This document shows, in pieces, positions 45,660 to 58,589 of a DNA stretch of 64,000 nucleotides. Position numbers and translations under genes: made by a program. The notes under the pieces were generated by a model, which searched no databases, was not told the DNA's origin, and worked only from the letters and a program-made list of their open reading frames with translations. Source of the stretch: Tolypeutes matacus (Eukaryota; Chordata; Mammalia; Cingulata; Chlamyphoridae); NCBI GenBank assembly GCA_026826555.1, contig JAKSZT010054001.1, positions 2,800,381 to 2,864,380 of the forward strand, written 5' to 3'. How positions within the stretch are numbered: position 1 is the stretch's first letter; each line of letters begins with the position of its first letter.

Positions 45660-46770
45660 TGGGCCAGGAGTATTGAGGACACAAGACTATATAAGACACA
45701 GTCCTTACCCTTGAGCGGCTTAGAGTCTTTTGTTTTCTTAGGGGAAATCAAAAGTAAACAAGTGAATAAAGTGTTGTAGGTATTAACACAGAAGTATGGG
45801 GAGCAGGTGTAGCTCAGTGGTTGAGCGCCTGCTTCCCATGCACAAGGTCCAGGGTTCAATTCCTGGTGCCTCCTTAAAAAATATAAAATAAAATTTAAAA
45901 AAAAGAAGTATGTAAAGGGTGCTGTAGAGCACAAATGAGGGAGAGACTGACTCTAACAGCGTGTGGAGTGGTCAGAAAGGCTTCATAAAGGAAATGGCAT
46001 AAATTGAATCTTAAAAGTTAGTGAACAAGGGAGAACAAGGACTTTTCATGCCAGGTAAGGGGGAAAGAGGAATGCAAAAGCATATTCTATAAATGCCGTA
46101 GTGTCGATATAAGAAGGGACACAGCAGCCAATGAGGCTGACGTGGTAGGCAGAGACGGTGTGCCAGCTATGAAGTTTGGACTTCATCCTCTGAACAATGG
46201 GACTTCACTTAAGGGTTTACTCATTGAAGAAATATGAATAGAAGTATGCTTTAAAAAATTACTTTGACAATAGAGGGATGGATGGATTCTAGCTGAACAA
46301 CGCTAGTGGCAATATAACCAGCAGAAGACTATTGAAGAGTACAAACAAGAAACAATGAGGACTTAAACTATAGCAATAGCATATTAAGAGGAGTAGATGG
46401 ATAATAAGGATAGAGATCACAGTGTCACAGGAGTCCAGGGTGAGAGAGCACCAAGAAGATGGAGTTGGCAATAGTACCAAAAAAAGAGAGAGAATTGGGA
46501 AGTAACGTGAGGGGCGACAAGTGGCCATTGGGTTGCATAGCTGGGAAGTCTTTATGTTTCCAGGATGCACTGCCTTTTAGTGAAGAAGCTGGGATAGGAT
46601 TCTGTTTTCAATTGGTAGGAGTGAACAGAAGAGAAGGTGGAGATGGTGATGATGATCATAAAGCTCTTCCTGGCCTTCCGCACTTTAGAAGCTTGAGTTT
46701 CCAAAAGATTCTTAGTGACTTCAAGCAGAGACCCAGGGAGGCAGTTAGTGGTGAGAAGGACATTGCTTTA
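45660..46770 (-). repeat. L2 LINE, minus strand, split by a SINE
   Basis: Antisense L2 order: gacacagtccttacccttga, gcgtgtggagtggtcagaaa, gaagtttggacttcatcctc, ggagtccagggtgagagagc and accaagaagatggagttggc. Confidence 0.7.
45799..45903 (+). repeat. DAS-type SINE, well preserved
   Basis: The internal RNA polymerase III promoter is intact in form: A box tagctcagtgg (45810-45820) and B box ggttcaattcc (45853-45863). Exact duplications agaagtatg at 45790-45798 and 45904-45912 bracket it. It inserted in the L2. Confidence 0.93.
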
Positions 46771-47360
46771 TAAGTCAGTATAAGATTCAGACATAAAATC
46801 AGCCCTTGACCCCACTCTTTTATTTCTCTCTTTGCTCCTCTACCCTAGTTCTCAAGGCAAAACAAAAAAGTTGACCCTTCTTTGCTTGCACACACCTTAC
46901 AAGTTTGCATATTGCCTTTTTACGCATTTTTCATTTGATATTCGTTTTACTTTGATTTTACATATATAAATATGTTGGAAGAGAGGGGGCATAACCATGT
47001 GATTGTCCCTGCCTTTCTATATTCACCTAGGGAAAAGTTCTAAAAAAGTTACTAAGATTCTTTTTCCCATTTTGGTAAATCCACAGTATAAAATAGTTGA
47101 TGATGATAGAAAGAATGAGCCATCTATCCCAAAGTGTACACCTTAGAAAATGGAAGTAAATCTAATAGTGTGTTTTTTCCTACCCACCCTACCAATCTAG
47201 CTGCTGAATAAGCTAGTATGAGGTGTATAACAAAAGCAGAGTAAAGGCATTAGCAGGAGCTGTTGCTCTCGATCATCCAGTATCTGAGGTTTCTTGTATT
47301 GTAGTTTTCCCTTTCCAATAGTAACTCCTCAATATCATCCTTCCTACAATTATACATATT
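46771..47360. other. SEL1L2 intron 1, nothing recognised
   Basis: AT-rich; no repeat or frame can be supported. Confidence 0.5.
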
Positions 47361-47480
47361 TAAAAACCAGCAAGTTCATAGCAACTCTCTCTCCTGCCAC
47401 TCACCGCTCCAGCAGATCTTCATCCCAGTGGAAAGAGGAAAATATCTCAGCAGTCTCCCACTAATCAGAGGCAGAAAGCA

Positions 47481-47493
47481 GTTGCCTAGCAAC
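47481..47493. promoter_or_regulatory. Second perfect RFX X-box palindrome
   Basis: gttgcctagcaac is a consensus X-box, 5.5 kb inside SEL1L2 intron 1. The surrounding 47360-47610 is less AT-rich than its neighbours and may be an enhancer or an alternative promoter. Occupancy is inferred from sequence only. Confidence 0.55.
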
Positions 47494-47627
47494 CGTGTCT
47501 CCACTCCTGTCAGGTCCAGAGAGGAGACACATAAAGACCAAGTCCTGGACATGTGGCAAAGGAAGCTGAGCCTAAGCACTGCAAACAGGCAATATCCTAC
47601 TGCTCTTGCTAGCAGCAGTGCGGTTTT

Positions 47628-47733
47628 TTTTGTTTGTTTGTTTGTTTTTTTACCGGGAGATCCCGGGGATCGAACCCGGGTCCCTCCATATGGGAGACGG
47701 ATGCCCAACCAGTTGAGCTACATCCGACCCCCG
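47628..47733 (-). repeat. DAS-type SINE, young
   Basis: catatgg-subtype copy (gatcccggggatcgaacccg, gagacggatgcccaacc). Duplications agcagtgcggtttt (47614-47627) and agcagtgctgtttt (47734-47747) differ by one base. Confidence 0.92.
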
Positions 47734-47747
47734 AGCAGTGCTGTTTT

Positions 47748-48149
47748 GATTAACCTCTGAAATCAAGGTGGTGTAAGTCACCTTTGCTTCCTTTAAGTTC
47801 TTTTACATTATAGCTCTAAAGTGGGAAATAATAAACTACAAGTATCTGGAGCATCTTTCCTTGCAGGGAAGAAGGAGAGGGCAGGTGTGTTATGGTAGGA
47901 TTGATGACTACTAGAGAGAAATTTGATTGCCGTGTTGTGTCAGGGATCGATAAGAAAGTTCATTTGTCTTTTGTGAATTGTCCTGAAGGATTGAAGGCTT
48001 TTTCTTGCCTTCGTAGCCTAGATTCATCCCAAAGATTTCTATACTAACCAGTTACTACAACTCTTTAGATCCACCCAGTAAGACAGCACTAAGTGAGGAG
48101 AGGACTGCCTCAGCCTGGAGAGGGCAGGAGAATAGGCCTCCACTGCTGA
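47748..48149. other. SEL1L2 intron 1, nothing recognised
   Basis: No repeat or coding signal found between a SINE and an L2. Confidence 0.45.
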
Positions 48150-49675
48150 GTCCATTCATGCCCATTTATCAGCTTTACTCCAGTTACTCCAGCTGCTCTG
48201 AGCAATGACTCTCTCTGTCATGTCTCTTCTGATGTGCGAGGAGTCACCTCAACTCTACTCCATTTTCTCCATCCAAGGACTCAAATGTCTCTCTCATCAC
48301 ATATATTCCCCAAGAATTCTCTCTGCCTGTGATAGGCCTCTACTTGCTCCTAATTGATCCTAAGGTCTACTCTCTACTTATCTGTTGAAACTGCTTTTCA
48401 GACCAGTGGTCTCTCACTCTTCTCCCATTTGACCTCTCTATAGCATGTGACACTCTTCACCACCCTTTTTCCCTCTTCTTGTAGAACCATCTCAGGCTCT
48501 TTTGCTGACTTGTCTTCCTCAACCTTCCCTTTAAATGCTTCACCCAATGTTCAGCGCTTGTCTCTCTTACTCTTCATTTTCTGTGCCTCTGATGCTCTCT
48601 CCCAAGCCCCACAGCTTCATTTACATGTGTGCCTAGATTCCAGAACTTCCTCCTCATCTCTAGACCTACATAATGATCTTGAACAATGTATGGTCTGCAA
48701 ACGTCTTAAATGCAACATTTCTTCTCAAAGTTCACTCCTTTCCTGTGTTTCTTCTCTTAAGGGCATCAACATCCCTCCCAACTCCCTTAGTTCTCAAATG
48801 CAAAGCCTCAAAATTGTATGATCATACAGTTATAATGCCCTAAGCATCATATAACTCAATGTTTTTTACAGATGGTAAGCCCGAGTCCCAGAGTATTGGA
48901 AGTGCTTGCCCAGGGGTCATTCTGAAAGACAGCCTGTTAACAGAATCTTCTAATCCTTTACATTTACTCATCCTTTTATTCCTTCCCCTAATTCTGTCAA
49001 TACTACATCTTCACTCCTTCTCTCATCTACGCATTTTCACTGTCTCAGTTTAAAGTCTCATTTTAATATCTTTGGACTACACTATTATACTCCTAACTCA
49101 CCCATCTCTAATCCACAACACAATACTGCCAGAAAAAATCTTCCTGAACCCCAGATCAAATCATGATTTCCCCCTGTTCAAGCACCCATTTTATATAGAA
49201 TAACATTCCAACATACTGATCTGGCAGTCAAAATCCTATATAATTAGATTACAACTTCCTTTCTCTTTTGTCTCTGCTACCCACATATTTTATTTCAGCC
49301 AATTCAAACTATTACCTACCCATTATAGCTAACTCAATCAACCTCCATATCTTTCTCAACCTCTTCCCTCTGTAGGGATAGATTGTCATTCCTATCACTG
49401 CCACAAATGTACACCACAATATCCTACTCATCCTTTAAGGTCCATCTCAAGTTCCACTTCTAAAAATACTTACCCAAGCCTTTCCCATAGCACAATGTGC
49501 CCCTATTGTCCTATGCATCATAGTCTCAGAGTTGAGTTAAATTTACTTCCCTACTAGATTGTCTACTACCTGAATGCAGAGCTTGTGTTTTAATTATCTT
49601 TTGATCTCCTATAGATCACTGCAGAACTAGGCACAAAGCAGATGCTCAATAAACATTTGTAAAATTGAATAAACT
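48150..49675 (+). repeat. L2 LINE, long fragment with 3' end
   Basis: L2 ORF2 text (tctcccatttgacctctcta, tagcatgtgacactcttcac) leads to the 3'UTR and tail aactaggcacaaagcagatg with ctcaataaacatttg. The 124-codon frame at 48447 is a remnant of L2 ORF2 on the sense strand without conserved catalytic motifs. Confidence 0.8.
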
Positions 49676-50400
49676 GATATTCATGTAACACTTTAAAACT
49701 TATTAACCTATGGAGTTAATGTCATGCAGACATTTTTATTATTCTCAACTTATAGATTTAAAAAAAAAACCTGAAGTATAGGTTTTAGTAAGACCTAAAT
49801 CCTCTAAAAGGAATCAAATATTTTACTCCATATCACCTGTTGGTTATTCTACATCTGTATTCTCCAAAGTGATCCTCTCAGGTTATTTGTCTCAATCATA
49901 TTTACTTGCCTTGGGCTGTGTCCACACACCACTAAACATCCAGATGAAATACAAAAAGTTCCATCAATCATCTAAATATTTTTAAATGTAGTGTGCATAT
50001 GTTTGCCTTCAGATAATACAAATAGCTAGGTGATTGATTGTATTATTTACTTTTCAACCTGCTGTTTTGGCAGTGTGATGATTATATAACTCCAACAATG
50101 GAATTTTATCCATTTTAATTGATTTTGTAATTTTACTGGAATACACAATGTATTTATTGTAGTCACGTAGCTTTTTCTTATATAGGTTATCCTTCAATAA
50201 TATGAATTAGGCAAGGAAAACTGGTTTCTTAAGACTTCTTTAAGTCTATCCCCACAGACTTCTAACTGAGGTTAAAAGGCTGGTATTAAAGAGAGTTTAG
50301 ATAAAGTGATGTACTCCATGCAGCTTCCTAGATAGTAGAGATTAAAAAAAAAAAGAAAACATCAGTTCTGGGAAACAAGGAATGCCCTTGTTGAAAAAGG
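49676..50400. other. SEL1L2 intron 1, nothing recognised
   Basis: AT-rich sequence without supported features. Confidence 0.5.
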
Positions 50401-53400
50401 TAGACTAAGAGATGGATTAGAATGAAAGAGGAAACTTTTGCCAAAAATGCACAAAGGAAAATACTGTTAGAAAAGATGTACAGTTGGACTTAGGATAAAG
50501 GGAAGGAGCCCTGGGACAAAAGGAGAGGGCGGCTGGCCGGGATGAACAGTAGTGTAGCCCGGCAGTTCTGACTGCCACTCCCCTCGCCACTGCCACTTCC
50601 ACAGTCTGCATGGGAGAGGGCAGAGCTTCCACTTCTGGTAATGAAAGTCTAGGTTATTAGGACCATCCCTCCCCTGGAAACAAGTGGTACAGGAAATGTA
50701 TAAACTTCCTAAATGCACCAAAGAGTTGACAAGACAAGAAAGAATTACCAGGAAAAAAATCTAAAGAAAAGCTGGTATCCAGAGAAGTAAGCAGAGCACC
50801 TGAGCAGGGCAAGGACTCCCCTCATTCTCACCCCAGCCCTGCACCTGAGCACCACGACAACCTTTGCCTGTGAACCAGACAAACTTGGGCCTTGGTTTTA
50901 GTGGCCGCCCAAGGCAAGGAGGACAGAATTCAATGTACAGGAACTGTCCAAGCTAAGGAACTAATAAGAGACCTTTTCAGCATTAACTTAGGACCATAAA
51001 GTACTATACTCTTAGGATAAGGGTAAAGCAGTAGTAAATTCACCCTTTCCCAAGTTAGAGATCTACAGGGACTTGACAGTTGGCAGAACAGAGAGAAAAG
51101 AAAAACGAAGAACTCATCCCTGAGAAGTTGTGGCCATGAGCCAGCCTTCACAGAGGTTTGCAACCTGGACTTACCTGCCTGGGTAAGCCCAGGCACCTCA
51201 ACCCTAGAACGAGTTCTAAGCTGGCTATGCCCTGAACATGAAATGAAATCTTTCTGAAGAGCATCAAACAGAAAACCTGAATGAATTAAGGCAATACACC
51301 TGCATGAATCTCAACATTGTAAATGTGCCAGGTCTTGGTAAATTAATATGTACATCCAATGCAATCCCAGGCACATGGCAAAGGTAAATTCATGTTCTCT
51401 CTACAGGAAGGCAACTTCATCAAAGAGCTCAAAGAATGCACTCAGATAAGGTTTGTAGTAAATAGTCCAAAGGAGGCAAAGCCCCGTGGTGTGGGAGCAT
51501 TTGGGGTGGGCAGTTGGGCCAATGATGTAGGGCAGTGCTGCAGACAGTTAGGGGAACTCAGGAAGGCCCTATTCCCAGAAGACTAGCTCCTGTCACACAC
51601 AGACAGCACACACTGCAACACCTACAAAGTCACTGGTGGCAACTGAGGCAATTAGTTATAGCATTCACAGACAGGTTAACAGGATGAGTATAAACAAGAA
51701 TCACCAAACATTTGAGGAAAACTAACACCGTGAAATAAAAGCATCCACCTATACACACACAAATACGTGCACACATGCACACACATACACACTCACACAC
51801 AAGCCAATAACAGAATAGAGTGAAGACTTTAAAACATAAAATGATTATCATAATATGCATTTAGAGCAGTTATTGTATGCAGGAAACAAGTCTATAATAA
51901 GGGACAAAAAGATAAAATTTTTTTGGAAATGAAATATATGATAGTAAAAATTAAACCCTCAGTGCTGAAGAGCAAAATCGACCTAGCAGAAGAATAACCT
52001 GGAGGCTCAAAGTTCAAACTGAGAGATTCAGATATAAATGCAAATAGACAGGGAGATGACAAGTATGAAATGAAGGTTAAAGGACTAAGAAAATCTATCC
52101 AAAAATTACAATAGCCACATAATAGGATTTGCAGAAGGAGAAAATAGAACAGAGTGGAAGAAATAAAGAAATCAAAAAAATTCTTCCGGTCTGAAAAAAA
52201 GATCCAGGTTTTTAGATTAAGTCCCACTCAGTGGCAAGCCAGATGACTAAGAAAAGAACCACCTACTCCTAAAAAACAGTGGTAAAATTTTTGTACTTGG
52301 TGGATATTTAAAAAAATAGTAAAATCTTCTAAAGAGAAAAAATATATAATATTCACTAAGAAAAGAAAACCGCCTTCACTTCAAATTCATTAGCAACATT
52401 GGTTACAAGAAGATACTGGAGAAATATTTTCTAAATACTGAGGTAAAAATTATTTTTGAACCTAGAATTCCATAAGCTGACACACTATATCAGACAAGCA
52501 TAATGGCAAAATAAGACCTTTTCAGACATGAATGGATTCAGAAAATGTATCACCCAAAAACCTCAGCTAAAATATTGACTAGAAGATCTGCTCCAAAAAA
52601 AATGAATCCAAGAAAAAGACCAAAAATCAGTGGTAAGCAAAGAAACCTTTAAAACATATGATAAATATAAATAAATGTTCATTTTAATTTCTAAAAATAT
52701 AATAATCACAAAAATTTATTTTTAAAAATCCCTTTTACAAAAGCAACAGAAACTATAAAATTGCTAGGAATAAATTTAATCCAAGTGGAACAAGACATAT
52801 GTGAGGAATAAAAACGAATTTTTTCTGAAAAGCATTAAACAAAATGCCTGAACAAGTAAAGGGTGAATCTAGATATTGTAAATATGCCATATCTTTGTAA
52901 ATTAAAATGTAAATCCAGTGCAATCCCAGTCAAACAACAGATTTTTTAATAAACCTGACAAGGTTATTCTAAAATTCATCTGGAAAACAAACTATGCTAG
53001 TATTCCCAGATAAGTTTTAAAAAGAGAAACATGAGTATATCGGTATGTATGTATGTATGTGTGCCCGTGCAGAGGGCTCAACCAAATAGTAACATATACA
53101 GCTATAAATCTACAGGAATTAGAGTACTGGTAGAAGAATAGACAAATGTTTTTTTAAAAAATATAATAAAGAGTCCAAAAACAGACCAATGTGTGGATGG
53201 GACTTTAGGACCTGAAAGGAGGTTTATTGATTCAATGAGAAAGAGGTGGACTTTAATGAACGTTGTTGATAAATTGTCCATTTATTTAGGGGGAAAAGTC
53301 AGATTTCCACTTCATAAATTGATTCCAGATAGTCTAAAAATGTATATTGAGCAAAACTATACAATGTATGTATAGCAAAACTATAAAAACAGGTGACAGA

Positions 53401-54456
53401 AAACAGAAGAAAATATATTCAAATGTTCCTAAGGAAAACTTTCTTGAACAAGACACAAAAAAGGGAGGAAAAGATTGACGATTTTACTGTTTCAGAATTT
53501 AAAACCTCTACTGCAAAGGACAAATACTGTATGAATGCATTACTATGAACCCAATATATTGTGTAACATATTGTTTGATTTAAAAAAAATTTATATGTAT
53601 CCATTACATGTAATTGAGAAATGTATATATTCATTCATCTGTGTTTACTTTTTAGTTTTTAATCGTTTATATTTTCAATTATTAAATGTACAAAATTAAG
53701 GTTAAAAAAAAAAAAAGAACACTATAGGCAGTTAAAAGTCTAACAACAGACTGGAGAGTGTACTTACAACATCTATAACAATCAAATAATATCCAGAATA
53801 TAGGAAGAACTCCTAAAAGTACACATTTTTTAAAAGCCTAATAGGAAGATGGGCAAAAAGATCTTAGTTTCTTGGAGAAGAAATACAAATGCCCCAAATG
53901 TAAAAAGATGATTAACCTTACCAGTAATCATGCCAATATAAATTAATGAGATAGCAGTGTTCTCCTCACAGATTGGCAAAAATTGAAAAGTGTTGGTTAA
54001 GGTGAGGGAAAATTAATATGTGAATATACTGTGTGTGGAAGTGGAAATCAAAGTTACTTTTGGGGAATGCCAATTTGACATTATCTATTAAAATTTGAAA
54101 TGGGCATTCTGCCCATGAAATGAGCAAAGCCATTTCTTTTTTTTTTTTTTTTTTTAAAGATTTTATTTATTTATACATTTATCCCCCCTTGCTGCTTGTG
54201 CTCGCTGGGTCAGCTAACCACACCGCACGGGCGGGCTTGCCTTCACCAGGAGGCCCCGGGAACCGGACCTGGGGCCTCCCATATGGTAAACGGGAGCCCT
54301 ACTGATTGAGCCACAGCCGCTTCCCCAAAGCCATTTCTTATTATCTACCGTAGCAAACATTTGCACATATTTCACAGGAAACATGTTCAAGCTTACCTAT
54401 TACAGTATTGTTTGTAATAGCAAAATAATTTAAAACACCATAAATGTCTATACATC
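50401..54456 (+). mobile_element. Ancient, heavily decayed L1
   Basis: A GC-richer 5'UTR-like part (50500-51220), ORF1-type words (gaaggagaaaatagaacaga at 52134; gacaagcataatggcaaaat at 52492), an ORF2 3' half (aaattgctaggaataaattt, tccagtgcaatcccagtc) and an ORF2 C-terminal region up to about 54456. No intact frame survives. A (CA)n run lies at about 51751-51801 and a GTAT repeat at 53044-53060. Confidence 0.6.
54139..54326 (-). repeat. Longer DAS-type SINE with extra 3' domain
   Basis: The head (gattgagccacagccgcttc on plus) is followed by a body with caccgcacgggcgggcttgc and an agattttatttatttat A/T tail. Exact 13-bp duplications aaagccatttctt lie at 54126-54138 and 54327-54339. At 188 bp it is longer than the 105-bp copies and defines a third SINE type. 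Confidence 0.9.
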
Positions 54457-54912
54457 TGTGATGATTAACTTCATCTGTGAACTTGGCTAGATTGTAGTGT
54501 CCCGTTGTTTGGTCAAGCAGGCACTGGCCTAACTGTTGCTGTGAAGGCTATTCAGGGACTTAAAATCATTAGTAAGTTAATTGCATCTATGGCTAATTTA
54601 TCTACAATCAACAAAGGAGATTGCCTTCAGCAATGAGAGAAGCCTCATTTTATCTGTTGAAGGCCTTAAAGGGAGAAATTATTACTTCAGCAGTCAAAAA
54701 GAAGAATTTCTATCTCAACATCAGTCAGCCAGCTCCTCCTGGGGAATTCATCAAAACCTTAAATTAGAGTTCCCAATTTGCATCCTGCTCTACAGAATTC
54801 GGACTTGCCAATATCCATGGTCACCTGATCCAATTCCAGTAATAAATCTCATAAATATATATATATAAATCTCCTAACAGTTGTGTTTCTCTGGAGAACC
54901 CCGACTAATATA
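54457..54912 (+). mobile_element. MLT2-type ERVL solo LTR
   Basis: tgtgatgattaacttcatct, gttgtttggtcaagcaggca, ttaattgcatctatggctaa, ttcggacttgccaatatcca and tttctctggagaaccccgac are the classical MLT2 order. No internal genes. Confidence 0.8.
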
Positions 54913-55389
54913 CCATTAAATAGTAACAACATTGTAAAGATGACTCTCTTCCAGCCCTGAGATTCTGTATTGTATTTTACAGCATCTCGAAATACTCAAA
55001 AATGTAAAGATCAATAAAGAATTCCTACACATTAATACAAAATAATTTCTTATGTTCATATTCAATAGATTTTGAACATTATCTTAAGTGCTTATAGCAT
55101 CAAAATTACTATACATTTCTAAAATCATGTGAGGTTTTCAATAATTTTCTACAAATATCTGAAAACTTCAGGTATTTTTTACATAGTTATTTCCTATGTT
55201 GGTTAATTTAGTATATTTTTCCCATTTGGGTTTTAGTATTTTTAGTACCTGGTAAAAATATCTATCGTAAAACTTCTCTCAGTTTTAATTCCCATTGCAT
55301 CAATTACTTAATACTTTTAATCACTCTAAATTATTCTATAGTAATGTCGGCTGATCCCACATGGTTCCACAGTCATTTAAATTACTGGA
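54913..55389. other. SEL1L2 intron 1, nothing recognised
   Basis: AT-rich without supported features. Confidence 0.5.
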
Positions 55390-55650
55390 GAAGACAAGAT
55401 ATTTACTGAGTGCCTAGCCCATACCAAGCACTTTCACATCCATGATCTCATTTATTTCTCAGAACAATGCATCCCACTCCTCATACACAACTGCATCCTG
55501 GGAATAAGACAAGAATGGTTCTCCTTATTTAATGGAAACAGACTCAGATGTTTTGTGACATGCACAAGCTAGAAAGTGATAGTCAGAATTTGACTCCACA
55601 TCTCACTACAAGTTTAGCATTCAATCCTCTACATCCCAAATGCTTGTTAA
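55390..55650 (-). repeat. MIR SINE, degraded
   Basis: Antisense MIR: actgagtgcctagcccatac, ttcacatccatgatctcatt, acagactcagatgttttgtg, aagctagaaagtgatagtca. Confidence 0.7.
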
Positions 55651-56045
55651 GTTTCAACTTGATAGCAAACAACCAATGAAGAAACTTGAGTAAGGGAGGG
55701 ACACTCTTATCCTAGTTGGTATGGAGTTGTCATAAACAGTAGGCTAGTGATGGAAGCAGGGTGTATCTAAAAGTCAAGAGATGATGTAGACCTAGAATTT
55801 TAGCCCTGGAAGTTATGTCATAAAGTCCTATACTAGGGTGGCAGCGTTGATAATGAACCAGAAGTTACAGTTCAAAGAAAAACAAAACAAAGTTTTGTTT
55901 GGCCATGGGGGTGTTGACATGGGATGGGTTAAAAATGATCCAAAAGTTTGAGCTTGGGAGACTGATGATACCCTTGACAGGGACAGGAAATTAGAGAAGG
56001 GAAACTGAATTGCAGGGGGGCACATGAAAAATAATGATTTACTTT
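55651..56045 (-). repeat. L2 fragment, minus strand
   Basis: aaacttgagtaagggaggga, actagggtggcagcgttgat and gatgatacccttgacaggga read as antisense L2 ORF2. Confidence 0.6.
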
Positions 56046-57230
56046 GGGGACATTGGTATCTGGGCCACCTTGCTGCCTAACCAATTATATATTAGGCCAG
56101 TTCAGTGCTGATTGGTGACAATTTAAAAAGTAGTTTACATGTTTCTACTCTTCATTAAAACCCCAACTAGAAACTATCAATTGCTAAGTCCCAACCTTTG
56201 AACTAAAGCCAAAAGCTGCACACTGTGTCTCTAGGTTTAAAAACTTGATTGCTCTATTTCTAGAGGACAAATCACGTTTTGCACTCATCATTAACAAAGT
56301 CTTCATTTTTTTTACATGCAGGATATTAACTATAAGTAGTTAATGTATCAGTTATAACTTTTGGTCCACAAACTCAAGTGTGCAGGAAACATAACTTTCT
56401 TAATTTTTAATAATGGATTTTAATTTCTATTTAATTTCTCTTCCAAGCTATCATAGTGGAAACTTCTCTTTACCACTCCTCCAGCTCTCTCCTCCTCCAG
56501 AGAATTTTTTCTGGTCTTGGGAAGGGGGGAGATAAGAAAGCCTTGGTGTTACCTGGTGTTACATATCAGGTGTTCTCCTGTATCCATTCTATTGTCTAGG
56601 TGTAAATCCTTTCTTTTTCTCCAATAGCCAAGAAAAGACTCCTTATTCCTTTCTTTCTGCCACATCATTCTTCATTCTGAAGCAATAAGCAACTCACTGA
56701 ATGGGAAAAGTGCCGCAGGGTACAAGGAAATACCAGGAAAAATCACCCAGTAACATTGCCAAATATGACTCTACCACATTTTTTCCACTTGTAATTTGTA
56801 TTCCTCCAAATTATTTTTCATCTAACCAATAATAATAAAAATAATATGCATTAAGCAGTTCCCATATATTAGGCACTATTCCAGGCAAATTGCCTAAGTT
56901 AGCTCACTATCCTTTCAGTTTGCTGTAAAACTCTTTGCTTGCACACTATAGTAGACTTCTAGGAGGAACATTCTTAGCAGTACTGAGTGTTATTCAGCCT
57001 TACCATCCCAATTAAAACCCATAAAAATAAAAATTAAAAAAACAAATAAAAGAACTATCATACTGTTACTCTAGTCTCCCCCGCCTGCAGTAACTTTAGT
57101 TTTTGTGGTAATAGTGCCATCTTTACACTTGAGGAAGTTGAGAACAGATGGTTATGAAATATATTTTTCAAGATATTGATGCTAATTTATAGACTGTTTC
57201 AAAAACACCTATTACGTGACTATATTAATA
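56046..57230. other. SEL1L2 intron 1, mostly unclassified
   Basis: One MIR/L2-like trace near 56850-56960 (cagttcccatatattaggca). No coding exon is recognised. Confidence 0.5.
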
Positions 57231-57234
57231 CATA

Positions 57235-57663
57235 TGCTGGGAATTGAATCATGTCCCGCTCAAAAGACATGTTCAACTCTTATTCCTCATTCCTGTGGAT
57301 GTGAAGCCATTCATAAATAGGACCTTTGCAGATGTCATGAGTTAAGGTATGGCCAAATTGAGGAGGGCAGATCTGAATTTGTATGGCCGGAGGCTTTATA
57401 AAGAGAGGAAATTCAGACACGGTCAGCCAGAGGCCAGAGGCCAGAGGCCAAAAGTCAGCAGAAACCAGAAGAGCGGATGCAAAGAGAGAGAGATCCCCAT
57501 ATGATGGAGGGCTGCCATCGTGAGAAAGCTTCAGGTTCTGGGAGAAAGCATGGCTTTGCCGACATCTTGATTTTTGGACTTCTAGCATTCCAAGGCAAGA
57601 GAAAATAAATGCTTTTTGATTAAGTCGATCCATTTTGTGGTATTTGACATAATGGCCCTTGCA
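57235..57663 (+). mobile_element. MLT1-like solo LTR
   Basis: Starts tgctgggaattgaatcatgt; has MLT1 words cctttgcagatgtcatgag and gacatcttgatttttggact; ends near tggcccttgca. A 7-bp unit agaggcc is repeated three times near 57429-57449. No clear duplication was found, so the ends are approximate. Confidence 0.7.
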
Positions 57664-58589
57664 AACTATGTGAATATATAACTAAGTCTACTACTAAATA
57701 TGTAATAATGTATCAAAATATGCTGATTGGTTAATTAAGTTACTCCAACATGTTTTCATAATTTACTGCAATCATTTTCATGTAAACCTCCATTTCCTTT
57801 AGGTATGTGTTTAGGGATCTTGATAGTATTCATATCTGGTCTTATTGTGTAGAAAACATGATTGCAAATCATTCCTGTTGAGAGCGAATGGAATGGCTCC
57901 CTTCTGAATATGCAATTCTTGCTGTACTGATGTTGCAGTTATTGTATGATTGAGTTGGGTATCCAGGGGACTGAGCTGCTCTTAGTGCACAAAATATGGA
58001 GTCTCACCTGAGGGGTGATAATACATAAGTCACCCCAAACCTGTCAGGGATTTGGGGAAGAGAATAGCTATGTCCCTCAGAACCCTTAGGTAAGTGGCAA
58101 GAGTTAGAATTTGTATCCTTGGCCCTGATAATGAAGAGAACTAGGTATTAAGGAGAACGAGGTGTTAAGAGAACCAAAGGTGGTGGAAAGTAAGACAACA
58201 CCTTTCCCAGAGAGGCAGGAAAGATTCTTGTGAAATTCTACCAGGATAAGAAATGAGGTGAGACCAGGAAGAGGACAGTTGAAATATTTTCAGTATATAC
58301 TGGACTGTGTCTATGCTTTTTATATTTCCTTTATTCTTCCTTATTTTAAAAAACGTCGGTCTGTTTTAGATGTGGTAAAAGTAACCAAAGAAAGGGCTTT
58401 GAAGGGAAAAGCGGTTGCCTCAGTGATCAGAGTGGGAAAACCCCAAGGAGAAGGTGAAATTCAGCAAGAGATGCTTCTTCCAGTGCTTTCACCATGTAGT
58501 TTACTTCAATAAAGGAAGTGTTTTCCTCACAGATGCTAATGCTTTTGCTTTTAAAAATAGACCTTTGAGAAAGGGAAAAGAAAGGAGAG
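57664..58589. other. SEL1L2 intron 1, nothing recognised
   Basis: An 84-codon frame at 58258-58512 has no known motif and no convincing splice sites, so no exon is called. Confidence 0.45.

Noticed and set aside
45799..45903. tRNA gene
   Set aside because: A and B boxes are present, but the element has target duplications and an A tail, and many copies exist. It is a SINE. The same applies to the other tRNA-like heads in the window.
58258..58512. 84-codon frame in SEL1L2 intron 1
   Set aside because: No recognisable motif, no good splice acceptor and donor pair, no codon pattern unlike random AT-rich DNA.
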